Shown here: positions 62,321 through 64,000 of the stretch, piece by piece
Layout of the letters: every line of letters begins with the position of its first letter
Numbering within the stretch: the first letter of the stretch is position 1
NCBI RefSeq assembly: GCF_003402575.1
Contig: NZ_BGZJ01000002.1
Coordinates: forward strand, 558,001 to 622,000
Direction of reading: 5' to 3'
Source of the DNA: Mesosutterella multiformis
GTDB taxonomy: Bacteria; Pseudomonadota; Gammaproteobacteria; Burkholderiales; Burkholderiaceae_F
DNA: 64,000 bases
Program-made: the position numbers and the translations under genes
The notes under the pieces: generated by a model
Told to the model about the DNA's origin: nothing
The model's database searches: none
The model's input: the letters and a program-made list of their open reading frames with translations, nothing else

Positions 62321-62633
62321 TTTCAAATCAAAAAAATCTAACAGTGAACCCCGAAGGTGTGAAAACCTCCGGGGTTTTTAATGCCTGCTTTAATGATCCA
62401 AATTAGTAATGCCGAAAACGAGTCATTCCGCCAGACTCTGTCGATACTGATTTTCTGTCTCTTCAAAGCCAATTCATCTTCAGAAAGCCTGGATCCACTG
62501 ATTCCGAATCAGCCAAAGCGAAAATTATCCGACCCCCAGTCATATTGATCATTTACATTTTTTTCATAACGACTTATTATCTAGCGTTTTGTTCTACCGT
62601 TCACTTCATGATCTCTGATCATCTGCTTCACTC
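62321..62633. other. Intergenic region between the GT9 gene and the phosphotransferase gene
   Basis: Apart from the GT9 terminator nothing specific is seen. AT-rich stretches near 62525-62590 may contain the promoter of the next gene. Confidence 0.4.
62347..62380 (+). terminator. Intrinsic terminator of the GT9 gene
   Basis: AACCCCGAAGGT (62347-62358) pairs with ACCTCCGGGGTT (62365-62376), one mismatch, followed by TTTA. Confidence 0.85.
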
Positions 62634-64000
62634 ATGTCTCTTCGATCCGAAATCTGCGCGAGGCTGCTGCTTCCCTTAATTGTCACGCTTCTCACGGTCC
62701 TGGCGGTTTTCAAGCTTTCAGGAACTGACCTCCACTTCGCCAAATACTGCGCTGAGTCGACCCTGGTGTACGCGGCGGTTCTGCTCTTCCCGTTCATCAT
62801 CCGCACCGCGCTCTGGGGCATCTTTCAGTTCATCGTCGCCCTTCAGATGTGCTCTATCGTGTCAACCAGCATCTATATCGTGCCGCTCACCGTGATGAAC
62901 CTGTCGTCCCACAACGCGATCGGGGTTAAAGCGCAGATCTGGCTCGCTTTTATTTTCGCCATCGTGTTTTTCCCCTCCTTCTTCGCCATTTTTTCCACGA
63001 AAAACGTGAAAGTGAAGAAGAATATCTACATGGCGGCCGGATCCGTGGTCGGCGTACTGATGATCACTCTGGCATTCACTCAGAACAGCGTCCTGAAGAA
63101 CACCAAGCATCTCGCTAAAGCCGTTCTTCACGACGTTTATTTCGTCCCCAAACAAAATGCCGCCATCCGTGAGCAATATCGGAAACCCGCTGTCGTCAGC
63201 CAGAGCCAGCTCGAGACCGCCGGGGCGGATTATTTCTCACCTGACACACCGATCAAAAATGTCATTGTGATTTTTGTTGAGGGATTTTCAGCTGAGGTCG
63301 TGGATTATAAAAATCATTCATCCCGCAATCTGACCCCCACGTATGACCAGCTGTATAAAAACAGCCTGGCATTTGATCATTATTACAACCACACCTATGC
63401 CACCTACCGAGGACTCCGGGGGCAGCTGTATTCGTTATGGCAATATAAAGCGGGTTTTTACCCGGACGTCGGTAACCAGGGGTTCGGTCAGATGGATCAC
63501 GAGAAGATTCATAAACTGACTGATTCCGGTCTGGTGTCAGTGCCTGAAATTCTGAATCAGCATCACTTCAATACGTACTTCCTGTCAAACGAACTCCGTA
63601 CGGGCAACATGACCTCGTACTTAAAGACTTTCGCTTTCACCCGGGTGTACGGCGCTGATGACTTAGGCTGGACGGGAGATCCCCCGCGGAGTGATAAATT
63701 CGCTTTCCAGAGCCTGAAGCAGGTGCTCACGAAGTACAAGAGCGATAAGCCCTTCTTTATCGGCATGTACACCGCCGGCACGCATCATGGCGTTGACAGC
63801 CCGGACCTGACGTACGGCGATGGGTCAAACAGCTACTACAACAAATTCCATAACCTCGATCACTGGCTCGGGGACTTTATTGCCTGGTTCCAAAGGAGCC
63901 CGTATTACGACAACACGCTTCTCGTCATCACCTCAGACCATGGAGTCGTGATTCCGACCCCCGAATACCGGCGGTCCTTCCATCAGAAGACTGAGCACTC
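62634..64000 (+). CDS. LtaS/sulfatase-family membrane phosphotransferase, 3' end outside window
   Basis: The open frame runs from ATG 62634 to the window end (455 codons). Around five hydrophobic segments (about residues 10-28, 42-62, 62-85, 100-122 and 133-151) anchor it in the inner membrane. A periplasmic alkaline-phosphatase-type domain follows: NVIVIFVEGFSAEVVD (metal-binding Glu), TYATYRGLRGQLYS (likely Thr nucleophile), FFIGMYTAGTHHG, and VITSDHGVV (Asp and His ligands). Relatives move glycerol-phosphate or phosphoethanolamine groups onto glycans or lipid A. Next to an LPS-type GT9 gene, a lipid A or glycan modification role is plausible. The ribosome-binding site is weak. Confidence 0.8.
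   Translation, partial: MSLRSEICARLLLPLIVTLLTVLAVFKLSGTDLHFAKYCAESTLVYAAVLLFPFIIRTALWGIFQFIVALQMCSIVSTSIYIVPLTVMNLSSHNAIGVKAQIWLAFIFAIVFFPSFFAIFSTKNVKVKKNIYMAAGSVVGVLMITLAFTQNSVLKNTKHLAKAVLHDVYFVPKQNAAIREQYRKPAVVSQSQLETAGADYFSPDTPIKNVIVIFVEGFSAEVVDYKNHSSRNLTPTYDQLYKNSLAFDHYYNHTYATYRGLRGQLYSLWQYKAGFYPDVGNQGFGQMDHEKIHKLTDSGLVSVPEILNQHHFNTYFLSNELRTGNMTSYLKTFAFTRVYGADDLGWTGDPPRSDKFAFQSLKQVLTKYKSDKPFFIGMYTAGTHHGVDSPDLTYGDGSNSYYNKFHNLDHWLGDFIAWFQRSPYYDNTLLVITSDHGVVIPTPEYRRSFHQKTEH

Overview
The window looks like chromosomal DNA of a Gram-negative betaproteobacterium, probably a gut member of the Burkholderiales close to Sutterella (inference). The evidence is a betaproteobacterial-type porin, two large autotransporters ending in Phe, a recC-recB-recD operon, LPS-type genes, and GC-rich core genes with frequent GCG and CTC codons.

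Positions 1-24 kb are an ordinary GC-rich core. It holds a cut-off MarR regulator with a membrane protein and a GNAT acetyltransferase, then two small coupled ORFs sharing a GGWFI motif. A porin, an ADP-ribosylglycohydrolase and a periplasmic bicupin follow. Next come two aldo/keto reductases interspersed with three paralogous CpXC zinc-ribbon proteins, an AspT/YidE-type transporter, a coiled-coil TOD1/MUCI70-like glycosyltransferase, and recCBD.

Positions 24-34 kb carry two paralogous autotransporters and an LprI-like protein, with an IS30 copy upstream of the first autotransporter.

Positions 34-47 kb and 52-61 kb are AT-richer and full of insertion sequences. There are six copies of one 1107-bp IS30-family element and three copies (one truncated) of a 1809-bp IS1634-like element. 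There are also two copies of a second IS1634-like element (1933 bp) and one GC-rich 1884-bp element. The IS elements have cut up a leftward surface-glycan operon: two glycosyltransferase genes and a rhamnan-synthesis-F gene. Removing the IS30 copies and one 2-bp target duplication restores the reading frame at every junction tested. They also destroyed the toxin gene of an abiE-type toxin-antitoxin pair, leaving abiEi intact behind two palindromic operators. Target duplications allow the order of nesting, and one inversion, to be read from the sequence.

Between these zones lie housekeeping genes: a Bcp-type peroxiredoxin lacking the usual second cysteine, a rhomboid remnant, and nrdA-nrdB. 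The window ends with a GT9 heptosyltransferase-like gene and a 3'-truncated LtaS/sulfatase-family membrane phosphotransferase. No rRNA, tRNA or CRISPR array was seen. I did not find one clearly new multi-gene system. The best candidates for something undescribed are the GGWFI small-protein pair, the CpXC/aldo-keto reductase cluster, and the coiled-coil glycosyltransferase.
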